Position numbers and translations under genes: made by a program. Positions 11,528 to 22,975 of a DNA stretch of 64,000 nucleotides are shown here, piece by piece. Positions within the stretch are counted from its first letter, which is position 1. Each line of letters begins with the position of its first letter. The notes under the pieces are model-generated. The model did no database searches and had not been told where the DNA came from. It saw nothing but the letters and a program-made list of their open reading frames with translations. The stretch spans positions 30,445,001 to 30,509,000 of the forward strand of contig JBAIAC010000004.1 in the NCBI GenBank assembly GCA_037349315.1. The letters are read 5' to 3'. Source of the stretch: Chelydra serpentina (lineage: Eukaryota > Chordata > Testudines > Chelydridae).

Positions 11528-11896
11528 CTGGTAAGAAAGTGGCTGCCGGTATGGGCCGGTACAGAGCTTTTGTTAAAGCGCTGCTGCAGCAGCAGCACTT
11601 TAAGCACCGTACCGGCAGGGCTGCTGACTAGTGGGGCAAACGGGGAAGCTGCCCCGGGGCCCGGCAATTTAGAGGCCCCGGGGCTCCCAGCTGCAGCCGG
11701 AGCCCCGGGACCTTTAAATCGCTGTCAGAGTCATGGACAGTGCAGGCCTGGCAGTGCTGAAGGGCTGGGTGGGGGAGTCTGGCCCCAGCCCCGCCCCTTC
11801 CAGGGGCCCAGGGCCACCACCCCCCACCTTGCCCAGGTGCCCAGCGGCTCTGCATACTAGTAAGTGCTTTAAGTTACTTTCACCCCTGGTACATGG

Positions 11897-12570
11897 TCAT
11901 GTTAGCACCTGTTCCCTCAAAAGTATACAACCCTCATTTTCCTACCTTGAACATTCAGCAGATATAATAGGTACAGAAAGATGGTGGCATTTGCCATCTG
12001 ATGTTGCAGTGACATCCCTGAGTGCCACAATGTGATGATTTTGGTATGGATTTTCCCCGTGGAGATAAAGTGCAGTCTTTCAGTTCTGTAAACACATTCT
12101 GCTTGGTGGGAGCCCTTTTTCTAATCAAGCTTTTCTTTCATCCATTTCTTCAAAGACCACTAATGTCTGTTCACCAAACTTGGTTATGCTGAATGAAAAC
12201 ATTAATGACAGAAAGATGACAGCAGTGTCAAGCAGCCAGTGCTTGAACATTAGCTGGTCTGTCCTTTTGCAGATGTACGATTAATTTACTATGACTGCAG
12301 TTAGGAAAATGAGCAGCAAAATGTCACATTTACAAATTTATTTTGAACTTTAAGAAGTACAAAACATATTTAAAATGGCATTGTACCATGAGTAAAATGA
12401 TTATGGGTGCTCATTATAGTCATTAGAGACTTCTAGAATAGCTCTTTATTGTGTCTTCCAGTCATCGTACTGGTCTATTAACATTGTCAAAGGAGTCAGA
12501 AAGTCTACAGTCACCTCAGGAATGCTTAATGTACCCTGCACCAGAGAAATGCAGGACAGCCACTTGAAGC
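11897..12570. other. Unassigned AT-rich DNA
   Basis: No gene, RNA gene or recognised repeat was seen in this stretch. Confidence 0.4.
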
Positions 12571-12591
12571 ATCTCTCTCTCTCTCTCTCTC
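12571..12591. repeat. (TC)n microsatellite
   Basis: About ten TC units in a row. Confidence 0.9.
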
Positions 12592-13395
12592 ATATATTTT
12601 TTTGGCCAGTTAAACTAAAGCACACATCCTTCTGCTGATATACTGAAGAAGGAACTGTTTTGCTCTTGTTGTTGAGGATTTTTCTTTGTTACCAAAGAAC
12701 AAGTTTTAATGAAGCAATGAAAAAAAAGAAAAAAAAGAAAGGGGGCCTCTAGAAATTCATGTTATTTATTTAGTTAATTATCACCTCTGTACTGCTGTTG
12801 AACCAGAGAGTGATCTTATGCTTTTTAACTATTTCTCCCTATTAGTTGTACTTCCTAGGTTTTTTGTCATGTCTTTGAAGGCTGGTTTCCAGCTGAAGCA
12901 CACTAGGGGTTAGGTTGGTTGGTTTTTGCTGTGAACTTGAAAAAGGGAGGTGAAATGGTGATTTGAAAGACACATTGTTGGCCGTGTTTCTGGACCTCCT
13001 TTCCTCCCCTGAGTGTTTCACAGTTTGGACAGCTTAGGGTTGCTGATCGATTTTTGAGAGAGCTGGGCACTGTTGGAGCCCGAAGATCTGATGAAGCACG
13101 CTGCTCATTCTACTTGCTTCCACCCAGGAGTGACAAAATGCTCGGTGTGTGCAGGTTTCTCTGTTGTTCTGAGAAGAGCTGAGAACAGAAAAAAACAGAT
13201 AATTTAAGGGTTGAGCCCAGCTAATAAATAAGATAAGACAAGATCCTGTATGGTGCTGAGCATCTCTTGAGAGGTGTTGGCCATACCTCTACTCTCACTG
13301 AAATCAAGAGAGTTGTTTAATGGTTAGAACACTTGCCACTGCGTTTCTATGGGCAGGACAATCAGGGCTTTTCAACCTGGAGAGCTAGTGTCTGG
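12592..13395. other. Unassigned DNA with an A-rich tract
   Basis: There is an A-rich tract with two AAAAAAAAGAA blocks near 12719-12739. A possible SINE head (TGGTTAGAACACTTGCC) occurs near 13321. Nothing else is assigned. Confidence 0.4.
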
Positions 13396-13399
13396 CAAG

Positions 13400-13576
13400 C
13401 CACTCTGCAGCACATTAACTGGCCACATGGACGCTACTAATGTGTACTAAAAGTTCCTTAGTGTGGTTGATGGACTTCTCTTTGAAATGAGAATATGTCA
13501 AAGTGTGTGGCAAGCTCATGCACAGTAGAGTCACACCCTGGCTTACCGGGCACCAACTCTCTGTGTAGACAAGCCC
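13400..13576. mobile_element. Degraded MITE, right end clear
   Basis: The segment runs from near CACATGGACGCTACTAATGTG to TGTGTAGACAAGCCC at the right. That right end matches the GGGCTTGTC(C/T)A(C/T) end shared by several palindromic elements in the window (compare 17194). The left end is too diverged to place, so the start is approximate. Confidence 0.5.
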
Positions 13577-13810
13577 ATAGATTTGAAATCAATTTTGAGT
13601 TAGGCACCAAGCTGCTTTTGAAAATCCCACTAGGTGCTTCTCTGAATCTTTAGGCCCTTAGTAGCTCTCTGCCTATTTCCCCACCTGTAAATGGGATATA
13701 ATAGTTCTTCCTTATGTCACAAGAGTGTTGTAAGAATAAATGTATTAAAGATCGTCTGTCAGTCGCTTAGATACAATGACGACGATGGGGCCATATATGT
13801 ACCTTAATTG
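13577..13810 (+). repeat. SINE tail fused to a MIR-type tail
   Basis: GAGTTAGGCACCAAG and AAAATCCCACTAGGTGC are typical of a turtle SINE tail with recurring 'lactctaggcacctaa'-like blocks. They are followed by a MIR-like tail with CCCACCTGTAAATGGGATA and AAGATCGTCTGTCAG. Boundaries are approximate. Confidence 0.5.
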
Positions 13811-14930
13811 TTAGAATTGGACACGCTGCACCTCACATGAAGCTACCAATAAGGATAGGACCCTTACTGCCTTTTTGTGGCTTGTACCTGATAACATGCT
13901 CAATTTACGAGGCAGGCTGGGAAAGCAGGTAATAACGTGTTCTGTTTGGTTTTCTTCTCCTGACCTTTTCATTAGACAAACTCTCACTGAGCTAGGAAAA
14001 GGGCTGTTTTTAGTGTATATAGGCATGGTCTGAGCTAAGGCCTTTTTAAAGTAAGGAAAGGTACTTAACTTATCAGTGATCTTTTGATATCAACCTCGGG
14101 TGGGAATGACGCTTTCCTAACTCTTATTTTCTCATTTTGACAGCCTTGTAAATACAAATAGACAGCATCGATAGCTAATTCATAGAAGCATGCCAACTGT
14201 AAATGCTTTTGTGTAATAAAGAACAGAGGATTTTGTTCTTAAGGATGCTACGACATTTTTTTTTCCTGCAAAGGAGGGTTATTTTTATGGGTTTGTACTG
14301 AGTGTTGCAAAATCATTCGCTGACCTCTTTGCCATAAAGACTAGTGATGAGTTTGTCAGTTCCATTAGGCATCCTGATCTCAGGCCATTTAGTACTAATG
14401 CATTTGTCAGGAAGAATCTGTTACAGGCTCTTATGTTATTCAGAAGTGCTCCTCTATCTAAGGAAACAAAAATAGAGAACAAAAGGAGTTGGGGGGAAAC
14501 CAGGGCAATGTATATTAACCATACAGAAAAATAAGTTGATGTCTTAGATACACAAAAGCTACAATGCACTCTATATTGCCATAAGACAAATTCATAGGGC
14601 AAACACGTAGCTTTGCCTATTATATTGACGGAATGTAGGCAGTAGGCCTGCAGTATGCTAACAGACGTTAAAGGCATAGGTTAAATGTGTAGAAGGATGC
14701 CTGTGGGATGGGGTATTATAGGTATACAAATAAAGGACTTCCAATCCCTCCATCTGTGCTCTTCACCCCATCCCCTCTCAGCTACTAACATCCCTTGATG
14801 CTACCCTTACTCCCTTTTTCTTAAACATCTCCCATTTGAACTGGCTCCTTCCCCATTTCCCATTTAGCGCCACACTCATTTAATGGCTTGTCTACAACAG
14901 TATATCACCTTCCACACAGGCAACTCGTTA
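13811..14930. other. Unassigned DNA
   Basis: Contains a 130-codon open frame on the minus strand (14285-14677) with hydrophobic segments but no recognisable domain and no splice context. I treat it as fortuitous. A lone GGCTTGTCTACAACAG near 14885 resembles a MITE end, but no partner end was found. Confidence 0.4.
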
Positions 14931-14934
14931 CTAG

Positions 14935-15330
14935 ATTATTTCTAGTTTACCTTCTGCCAGCCCCGCCCCCCATTCCCACACTCCACTGAAACCATTCACA
15001 CAAGAGTCTCCAGTGACTTCTTCCTGGCCAAATTTAAAAGCCTCTACTACTCCTCCCTGAACTTTCTGCTGCTCTTGATACTGTAGATTATTCTTTACAA
15101 GGTGTCCTATCTTCTCCTGGATTTCAGGCCCCCATCCTACCCTTGTTTTCCTGTCTCTTTGATCACACTTTCAATGTCACCTGAGCTATTGGTCTAAGCC
15201 CTCCCCACTACCTTTGTTTTCCATTATGGCTGACAATATCTACAGTCTCCTTGCTCCCAAGGCCTGCAGTCTTGCTTTTATATTTCACTCCTCGCTTGCC
15301 TTCTCTGACAGTATCCAACTGATGAAACCC
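14935..15330 (+). mobile_element. L2-like LINE fragment (reverse-transcriptase region)
   Basis: The nucleotide order resembles the L2 reverse-transcriptase region that precedes the AFDTVDH block: GTCTCCAGTGACTTCTTCC, then CTGGCCAAATTTAAAAGC, then GATACTGTAGATTATTC, which reads DTVDYS. The frame is full of stops and indels, and no catalytic YADD can be placed. It is an ancient, inactive copy cut on the right by the (TTTC)n tract. Confidence 0.6.
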
Positions 15331-15338
15331 TGATGTTA

Positions 15339-15341
15339 TTT

Positions 15342-15388
<47 letters not shown>
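15339..15388. repeat. (TTTC)n microsatellite
   Basis: About twelve TTTC units directly after the L2-like fragment. Confidence 0.93.
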
Positions 15389-15469
15389 CCTTATAGGTAA
15401 TTTACTTGCCTATGTCTTAATTCATATAATGATTTGCCTACGGCAACCTCATTGTTCCTGATGTTCTAA

Positions 15470-15575
15470 GTGTTGCCAAGTCTCACAGTTTTTATCATGA
15501 ATCTCATGATATTTGATGTTTTTCTTAAAGGCCTAGCTCCTGGAGTCAAGTGATGACAGGAAATTCTAAGGTGTT
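15470..15575 (+). repeat. Unnamed dispersed repeat (TCTCATGATATTT type)
   Basis: The stretch CCAAGTCTCACAG, ATGAATCTCATGATATT and CTCCTGGAGTCAAGTG recurs in reverse orientation near 18235-18295 and 44960-45065. It is a short repeat family of unknown class. Confidence 0.5.
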
Positions 15576-16490
15576 TTTTTTTAAATTAAAAGTATGTTTC
15601 TAGTTGTTAGTTTTTCACAGAAAAGTCTGAACTTAAGTGCACATTAAAGACTCAGAACCCAGGAGACAAAAAAACTGATCCAGAATGTAGTTCTGTTTGT
15701 AATTTTTTTTGCCATTTCCATTTTTCCCTCTCTAAAACAGAGATATAATGTTGTGAAGTAAAATCTGAAATAAAAATGAGACAACTCTCATTAATTGGAA
15801 GAATGACTGAAGGTAATAAATTATTACGCAACTGTCTACCATAGTCTGATGGAAATGGGATGAAAAGAAAAAAAATCTGATCATCCAGTTGGATCAGAGG
15901 GTCCAACTAACACAAAGCTTCTCTCTGCAAAATAAAGTGCAAATGAGCAAGGATGAACCTCTTGATGAGGCTCAGCTGGTCAGGTGCAAAGTTTTTCTCC
16001 TGAGTGACATGCCCAAACAGGCCAGGATCCAGTTTTAGATAGGCTACAAACAGCAGATTGATAAAATGTGCTGATATTGTTACAGAGCAAAAATATTTCC
16101 TAAAATGTTGACAGATTTTTAAGAGCTGTGTAAACTGGAACTCATGTACATCATTAATTTTATTGGTCCTCCACTACAAACTTATGAACAATGTTATATG
16201 TTTACTATGCGCGATATCACAGAAGATTTATGGACCAAAGGGCACACCTTTGTTTGATGTGGACACATGCCATACTCTAACCAAGGCTGATTTCAAGTTC
16301 TAAGGTTCAAATTGAACACACTATATTTTATATATGAGAACATTTTCTGAAGTAGCACTGTCCATTTTATGGCAATTATGATGACATTTTTGGACTTGAA
16401 TGCTTAGATATCTGATTGGCTGAAAACTCCTTAGTACTATATATAGTATGATGAATAGACTGGAGAAAGAGGATCAGGTATCACAAGGGA
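15576..16490. other. Unassigned AT-rich DNA
   Basis: No gene or recognised repeat was seen. Open frames are short and without signature. Confidence 0.4.
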
Positions 16491-16494
16491 CTTA

Positions 16495-16790
16495 TGATAC
16501 GCTTATACTTACCCGCTACTTCGGCGGCAAGCAATCGATCTTCTGAGATCGATTTATCGCGTCTTGTCTAGACGCAATAAATCGATCCCGGAAGTGCGCG
16601 CCGTTGACACCGGAACTCCTGCTCGCCACGAGGCATAAGCGCTGTTGACGGGGGAGCCTGCCTGCCGCGTGTGGACCCGTGGTAAGTGCTTTGAAGATGG
16701 AACTAAGATGCTTTGACTTCAGCTACGTTATTAATGTAGCTGAAGTTGCGTATCTTAGTTCAACACGGGGGGTTAGTGTGGACCAGCCCT
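16495..16790. mobile_element. MITE of the 4.4-kb hairpin family, longer form
   Basis: Shares the GATCGATTTATCGCGTCT arm and its complement with the 4396-4555 element. It then adds about 130 bp, including CCGGAACTCCTGCTCGCC and a second internal palindrome (CTTCAGCTACGTTATTAATG answered by GTAGCTGAAG). The right end reads GTCCACACTAA when complemented and is followed by TA (16791-16792). The left end is diverged, with a TA at 16493-16494. This is a non-coding DNA transposon, probably the fuller version of which the 160-bp element is a deletion derivative. Confidence 0.7.
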
Positions 16791-16792
16791 TA

Positions 16793-17193
16793 GTTTTCTC
16801 TGATGCCATGGACTTGGGAATATGAGCTGGGCACAGGCTTCTTGCACATGAAACTGTAGAGCTTCTGCTTGTTACTCTGGCTTCCCAGCATACTTAGTAA
16901 AGATCTTTTTCCGACAGCTCTGCCTGCCTACCACATTACTTATTTAATGATACACTAATAACATTAAACAAAAATGAATGTAGCAAGAGTTTAAGGATTT
17001 TTTTTTGGAGGACTTTAGTGTATATTTTAAATTAAAATGCCCTTGTTCAACATTTGTCACTTTCTGTATATGTGTATATGCAAGTATACTGGATACAGCT
17101 TAAATCTTCTAGCAGGTAGATTTGTTTTCATTATCCATCATGCAAGGACTATATATCTTTGCTGAACCAGAACAGTCTGGGTTCAGCAAACAT
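16793..17193. other. Unassigned DNA between two MITEs
   Basis: Short AT-rich spacer with nothing recognised. Confidence 0.4.
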
Positions 17194-17475
17194 TAAGGGC
17201 TTGTCCATATGGTGTGGCTCTACACACTACTGGGGGTGTGACTTTCAATGCACACTAGGGTGTTGATGCCCATTAATTTGTCCATGTATACCATGCAGTT
17301 GTGTGCTAGAGGTTCTCTAGTGCACTTTAACGAAGTGCTGTAGTACTATATTAAAACACACTATGGAAACTCTGGTGTGTACTAGCCTATATGGACCAGT
17401 TAATGCAGAACAGATTTGTATGCTTGAGAAATACACCTCTGTAGTGAATATTGCTGTGCCATGTAGACAAGATGT
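17194..17475. mobile_element. MITE with AGGGCTTGTCC / GTAGACAAG ends
   Basis: Starts TTAAGGGCTTGTCCATATGG and ends CCATGTAGACAAG, so the ends are inverted copies with a few changes. The interior has GCACACTAGGGTG and TGTGTGCTAGAGG type blocks but no coding capacity. It belongs to the same broad class of turtle palindromic elements as those at 13.4, 49.6 and 50.2 kb. Confidence 0.65.
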
Positions 17476-18230
17476 TACTGGCAATGAACACTTTTAAGAA
17501 AGAAAATGCCCAAACCAAGTAAGATAATACTTCCTCTTCAGTAATTAATTGGAGAGCCCATATTTATTATGTAGAAAATATGTATTTAATGAGATGAAAT
17601 GTTTATTTTCAAATCCCCTTCCCCCCCTCCAGGTGGCTGTAAAAAGTCAACTTTCCTCTTTTGGTAAATGCACAAACAGCCGAAAGCTAAAACAAAGAAG
17701 AACACAATAGTCTTCAAAGACTGATGATAAAGCTTGAGTGTCACAGGAAGGAGCCTAAAGCATTGCCTCCATGAGTTAATAATGATGCAACAGCTTGGAC
17801 TCAGCATCCAAAGCATACCCAGAGATCTTCCCTCTCTGCCACCTCATTCCAGAGCTCTGCTAAATGCAGAAGCAGTAAAGAAGAGGTGGAGGATTGAATT
17901 TTGGTTTGCATATGCCAACATATTCTCAGGAGTTTGTTTTTGGAATGCGCTCATTTAGAAATGTATATTCAAATATTAGGCAAGTGTGTTATGTTCTGAT
18001 GTGTTTATGGTTCCACATGTCAGTACGGTAGCAGTAGAAAACCAAAGTTACAAGAAGGTAAGTTTGAGTTTTATCCAATAAATGTACCAGTTCAGTTTCT
18101 TTCTTTGTTGTTGATTTGAAGATTGACATAGTCACAGCTCCTCTCCAGGTGCTTGGTCCTGCCAGGTACTGAGCACCTTCCACTCCTACTGGCTTCAGTG
18201 GGAATGCTCAGCACTTCACAGGATCAAGTC
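17476..18230. other. Unassigned DNA
   Basis: Nothing recognised. Confidence 0.4.
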
Positions 18231-18234
18231 CATA

Positions 18235-18300
18235 ATCTCATGGCTCCAGCAGCTGGACCTTTAAGAGAAAAATCAACAAAAGTCATGAGAGTTGACAAGA
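18235..18300 (-). repeat. Unnamed dispersed repeat, second copy
   Basis: Resembles the complement of the repeat at 15470: ATCTCATGGCTCCAGCAGC, then AAGTCATGAGAGTTG. It is followed at 18301 by TATAAAAGG, which looks like a TATA box but has no gene after it. Confidence 0.45.
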
Positions 18301-18329
18301 GTATAAAAGGCAGATCTGTGGAGCGCTGA

Positions 18330-18565
18330 GAAAGTTAGCATGGCATGATTACATTTGATACTGTGGGAAATGAGAAGCCAGTGGAAGAATCTAAAGAGGA
18401 GAATGATGCATTCCAGTCAGCCTTAGTGCAGGTAGCTGTGATACTGGTCAGACTGGGGGGCGAGGGTGATTGTGGGAGCCTAGAGAGGAGCAGGTTGAAG
18501 TAATTAAGGTGAGAGATGACTAGGTCATGGAAATATGTTTTAGCTATTGGGACCAAACAAAGGCT
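18330..18565 (-). mobile_element. L2-like LINE reverse-transcriptase C-terminus, antisense
   Basis: Read on the minus strand, a 73-codon frame (18335-18556) contains LVISHLNYFNLLLSRLP. This matches the ISRLDYCN-LL-GLP block found downstream of the catalytic site in L2 and relatives. The plus strand shows the familiar GAGAAGCCAGTGGAAGAATC and GAGAGGAGCAGGTTGAAGTA sequence of this repeat. It is degraded and not functional. Confidence 0.65.
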
Positions 18566-19060
18566 GATTATTTATTTACTTACTTATTTTGTTGTGGAAG
18601 AGGGAGTTTCAGTACTGAGATCAAGGATATCAATAAATATTGCAGCCCCCTTCCCCCTCCCAGATAAAAGGAAACACATCTATATATTAGCCATACATAG
18701 TTGAAACCCATAGATGTTAGTTTTCCTGTGGCAGGGACTTGCAATTTTTTTCTTAAGAAAAAGTGTAAGAGGGTCATGGGGCACCTTTTACTTCCCTTTA
18801 AAACTGGGAGCTGTAGTTACAGGTTACAATGCTGCTGCTAGTTGTGTGCCCTACCAACAACCATATAAGGTTTCCTGCCTCTTAGCCCCAACAGACATGA
18901 GAGAACCAGGACTAGGGAAGGACATGAGTGAGGTCTCTCTGTCAGGTAAGAGTTCTGAGAGGGAGTTATCTGCAAGAACTATCTGGGGGAAAGCTCGAGT
19001 CAACTGTGAAGTCCTGGAGACGAGAACTAAGCCCAAGAGAGTGAGTGAGAGGGAAAAGCT
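18566..19060. other. Unassigned DNA
   Basis: Open frames overlap on both strands here, but none shows a domain. No repeat family was recognised. Confidence 0.4.
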
Positions 19061-19110
19061 TTTTCTTTCTTTCTTTCTTTCTTTCTTTCCTTCCTTCCTT
19101 CCTTCCTTCC
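19061..19110. repeat. (TTTC)n then (TTCC)n compound microsatellite
   Basis: TTTC units from 19061 change to TTCC units near 19087 and end at 19110. Confidence 0.93.
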
Positions 19111-19670
19111 AGGGGCCAGGGTTGTGAGGCCCCTTGCTACACCTATTCTTAGCATGAAGAAGCCTTGTCTGTGCCTTCCAGAGCTCAGCTCCCTGCCTTC
19201 ACTGGCTGCATGGAACATAAGCACTTCCCTTTGGGCCTACGCAAGGCCATGCCCTTTTTTTACAGGTTAGCACTAGGCACATTCCAAACCCATAACCCTC
19301 CAATCATCTCTCCCTGGAGTTTCCCGCTGCTGTTCTACTGGACACTTGCAGTATTCAGAGGCTCTCTGCTTCCAAAGAAGCAGTGCACATCAGTTTACCA
19401 CTTCCACCTCAGATCACTGCTCCACTTAACAAGCAGCGCTTTGGTATATTTACAGTGAAAACGAGTAAAAGTTTATTTAACAAAATATAGAGACTCAAGT
19501 GATAGCAAGTAGGAGTAGTGGAAACAAATGGTTATAGGTAAAATATATTATAGGTAAAAAATACTGGCTCTCAGTAGAGACCTTACATGCCACTCTTTAG
19601 TGAATTACATCCTATATCTGACCAGGGGATCCATGTAAAACTCTGTAATCCCTGTGCCTTCTACCAGGAG
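19111..19670. mobile_element. LTR-like repeat fragment
   Basis: Begins near AGGGGCCAGGGTTGTGAGGC. It holds a moderately GC-rich left part and then an A-rich zone with AAAAGTTTATTTAACAAAAT. That resembles the A-rich zones of the LTR-like elements at 6.6 and 39.8 kb (for example AAATTTATTTACTGCAGG). The right side is interrupted by the TG array. No terminal duplication was found, so the assignment is tentative. Confidence 0.35.
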
Positions 19671-19677
19671 GTCCTGG

Positions 19678-19856
<179 letters not shown>

Positions 19857-20199
19857 GTAAAGACTTTTTCAGGTTATTTTGTTTTGAAGCATTTGTAAGT
19901 GAATAAAGAAAAGTCCAGAACAGAGGAACTGGAATGGAGCAGTTGTCTGGGATTTCACCTTCAATAGCTTTTGGATCCTGGCTGCCACCAGGTTACAGGC
20001 CAGATCTTGGTATGCTGCTATATAAATAAACAATCCAAATGTCTTGGGGCACCAAGGGTGACTTACAGAATTTGTGAACTACTAGTATGCAAACATAATT
20101 GAAAAAACAAGGAAGGATTCTGCATCATAAAGTATGCAGTACTTTGATCATTTATTTTGATGACTTTAGTTTATTTAGTTTCATAATAAGTCTACATAC

Positions 20200-20809
20200 T
20201 GTGATACAGCATGGCCAGAAGGCAGCAGGAGAGTGATCTAGGATGAGGAGAATTAGTAGATTAATTAAAAGCACCTGAAACCAATTAGAGCACCTGAAGC
20301 CAGTCACCTGATAAAATCCCCCTGCTTCAATCAGCCAGGTGAGGAGTTGGAGCAAAGAGCAGTTGAATCAGAGTGGTTTGGTGGTGGAGCAGAGAGCAGT
20401 TTGGAGGAGTGAAGCAGAGTGGATTGGTGTTGGAACAGAGAGCAGTTTGGAGGAAAGTGGAGGAGAGTTTTGAGAAGTGCTGCTGTGGGCTAAGACCAAG
20501 ACCCTAGGTAAAGGGACACCTGGCTTGTGCAGAGGGAATGCAGGAAGCCCCACAAGCTGAAGGGCAGGAGAGGGAAGTAGCCCAAGGGAAAGAATCACTA
20601 GTATAAGGGGTTTACCTGCTATCCTAGGGCCCCTGGGCTGGGACCCGGAGTAGAGGGCGGGCCCGGGTCTCTCCCTCTCCACTCCCCTTCCTGGGATACT
20701 AGTGGGATAGCTGATATCCCAGTTCAGGGGCAAGAAATGGCACCCTGAAACCCCCCCAGAAGAAGAGAAAGTGTGGGACCCATCATAGTAGTGCTGGCAA
20801 TTTGCCACA
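20200..20809. mobile_element. Solo-LTR candidate with 4-bp duplication
   Basis: Begins TGTGATACAG and ends TTTGCCACA, so it has TG...CA ends. It is flanked by ATAC at 20196-20199 and 20810-20813. The interior has repeated GGAGCAGAGAGCAGTTTGG blocks (near 20386 and 20435) and a GC-rich zone with GGGCTGGGACCCGGAG. A 4-bp duplication could arise by chance, so the boundaries need an alignment. No internal coding region is present. Confidence 0.5.
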
Positions 20810-20813
20810 ATAC

Positions 20814-21415
20814 TAATAAACCTGTTTCACCATATTTTTAAAAGAAGTGAGGCATTAATAATATGAGGCTGCATAAGAGTGCTTAAATCTTTGCTGAAAA
20901 CTAGGAGACAACTGTGACTCCTATATTGAAATTATTGGGAATTACTATTGGAAAATATACAATATTGGCTATATTAATATGGTTACAGAATTAAATACAT
21001 GAGCATATCATCTGCACTTAATGACAGTTATTCATCTTCAGGGTTTGGTGGTGACTTCACATTAAAGGATAAATAAAGAGAGCAAGTGAAATAAAACCAA
21101 TTGAATCCCAGTTGTTAAGCTGCTAAACCATTTTGGGACCAGTAATGCCTCAGACAGCTAGCTAGCTCCACAGTAATTGTCTGACTGTTGAGCTATGTAG
21201 ATCCAGGAATGGGCTGCAGTTTAGATCACAAGGCCAATATGTTTATCAGGACAAAAGTTAAAAAGGCATGACAAATGGGGGACACGGCCGAGGAGAGATC
21301 TTGAAATGATGTGGGAGTCATTTTCTTGGATCTTGTATAAAGCAGCCTGTCATCTTAGCTTCATGATTCAGTTTTTCTGCTGCCAATAATGTTGAGTAGT
21401 AAAGCAGCCAGAGAA
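20814..21415. other. Unassigned AT-rich DNA
   Basis: Nothing recognised. Confidence 0.4.
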
Positions 21416-21420
21416 CACCT

Positions 21421-21482
21421 AGGGGGAAGGAATAGCTCAGTGGTTTGAGCATTGGCCTGCTAAACCCAGGGTTGTGAGTTGC
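21421..21482 (+). repeat. tRNA-derived SINE head
   Basis: GGAATAGCTCAGTGGTTTGA is an A-box-like segment. It is followed by CTGCTAAACC (anticodon-loop-like) and CAGGGTTGTGAGTT (start of a B box). This is the head of a turtle tRNA-derived SINE. It is cut off after the B box, so no body or tail follows, and it lacks acceptor-stem pairing, so it is not a tRNA gene. Confidence 0.7.
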
Positions 21483-21639
21483 ACAGGGAAATTTGGGTTT
21501 ACGTTTGAATGACACAATTTATTAGGAAGCACAGTTGTGGGCCTCCATTTACTTGTAATAGGCTTAGTCACAGACTGAATGGGCCAATTCATGCTCATAG
21601 TGTTTAATATTACTAAATATGTAGGAAAAAATATTAAAG

Positions 21640-21905
21640 TAACACCTTAATGCCCAATGGAGATTGCAGTCCCATTGTGCTAGGTGCTGTGCAAACACAT
21701 AATAAAAGAAATTCCCTGCCCTGGAGAATTTATAATCTAATTAGACACATCAGAAAAAGTCTTGGAGTAGAATTAGAAACACAGAGAAGTGAAGTGACTT
21801 CCTCAGGTCACCCCGCGTGTCAATGGTAGTGCTTGGAACAGAATCCATGTCTTCTGACTCCATCCCATTAGTCCATGCTGCCTCTATGTCTAAAGCAATA
21901 GTATT
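21640..21905 (-). repeat. MIR/CORE-SINE relic, antisense
   Basis: CCATTGTGCTAGGTGCTGTG, ATTCCCTGCCCTGG and TTATAATCTAA form the tail block. They are followed by GTGAAGTGACTTCCTCAGGTCA, the reverse complement of the MIR core. Confidence 0.65.
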
Positions 21906-22715
21906 ATAATATCCAAGCCCCTACACTTATCTTCAGAGATGAATGGTTATTACATGAATCTACATCTTAACATAGGATGTGTTAAAATAGACTGGCATAC
22001 GTTTGTTTAAAAATATCTAAAAGTAAACTGGAGTTCACTGCTATACAGCTGAATATCACTAACACTCCCTCACCCTCAGAGAGGGATGTGTTTATCTTTG
22101 TTTTGAAACCCATTACTGTATCTTATTCCATTAGGAATCCTCATATGGAAACATTTCTATACTAAAAACTATCATTTGCTTTTTAAACTCTGGAAAAAGC
22201 CATCGAGGATTTTCTGCTGTTGAGCTTAATAGCAGCAATAGTTGCTTTTCATTCCTGAATAAAATCTTGATGAGACATTATACTATATATACAGTGGAGA
22301 ATCTCTGTTAAAGTAGTTATATGTTAATTTTTAGTAGAAATCATTACATAATATAATTTATGCAAAGGATGCATAAAAATAATGTTATCGGCATCGCTTC
22401 CCAACCATTAATGTGAATGTAAATAAAACTCCAAGTATAATACTGACATAATATACATCATCTGATTTCCCCCCCACAAGCAGAAATGATCAAGCAGTGA
22501 GTTATACCACAACATAAGTCATGTTTTTTCCCAATCATTTCCCTATTTTAGAGTATACTAAACTGACATATTCACATAGGAAAAAACCTCCTGTTTTGAA
22601 TTATTTTAAAACTTTGATATCCAGTCAGCTAAACTATGGGGCAGTTCAGCAGGATTCTTGGGTAGAGCAGGATACTACATTCTACTTGTTTTACAGAGCA
22701 CCAAGAAGTCTCAGT
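21906..22715. other. Unassigned AT-rich DNA
   Basis: Nothing recognised. Confidence 0.4.
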
Positions 22716-22724
22716 CAAGATCAG

Positions 22725-22975
22725 AACATATTGTGCTAGGCGTTATAGACACACATAATACAAACGGTCCTTACTATGAATAGCTTATAGTCTAAATACA
22801 CAAGAGAGAAAGAATGGGGAAAAAAGGAATTATTATTCTCCCCATTTTACAGATGGGGACCTGAAGCACAGAGAAATTAAGTGACTTGTCTAAGGTCACA
22901 CAGGAGGTCTTTGGCAGCGTTAAGATTTGAATTTTTGTCTCCTGTTTTACACTCCTCTGTGTAGACCCAGGCAAA
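22725..22975 (-). repeat. MIR/CORE-SINE relic, antisense
   Basis: ATTGTGCTAGGCGTTATAG, then CCCCATTTTACAGATGGGGA and AAGTGACTTGTCTAAGGTCA, are the tail and core of a MIR-type SINE in reverse. This is one of the better preserved copies. Confidence 0.75.

Larger units (their letters stand above)
10761..11888. mobile_element. Non-autonomous hAT element carrying two nested insertions
   Basis: The terminal inverted repeats are CAGAGGTGAAAGT on the left and the complement of CAGGGGTGAAAGT on the right (one mismatch in 13). An exact 8-bp duplication GTACATGG flanks the element, the size typical of hAT transposition. The host element is GC-rich on its right side, with GCTGCTGCAGCAGCAGC and ccggtac-type blocks, and has no transposase. 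A CR1 3' end (10801 to about 11309) and a fold-back repeat (11323-11527) were inserted into it later, leaving about 400 bp of original hAT sequence. Confidence 0.85.

Noticed and set aside
14285..14677. 130-codon frame on the minus strand
   Set aside because: No recognisable family, and the surroundings are non-coding.
18301..18310. TATAAAAGG as a promoter
   Set aside because: It is followed by an antisense L2-like fragment with no transcription unit.
21421..21482. A real tRNA gene
   Set aside because: The acceptor stem and 3' half are missing. It matches a SINE head.
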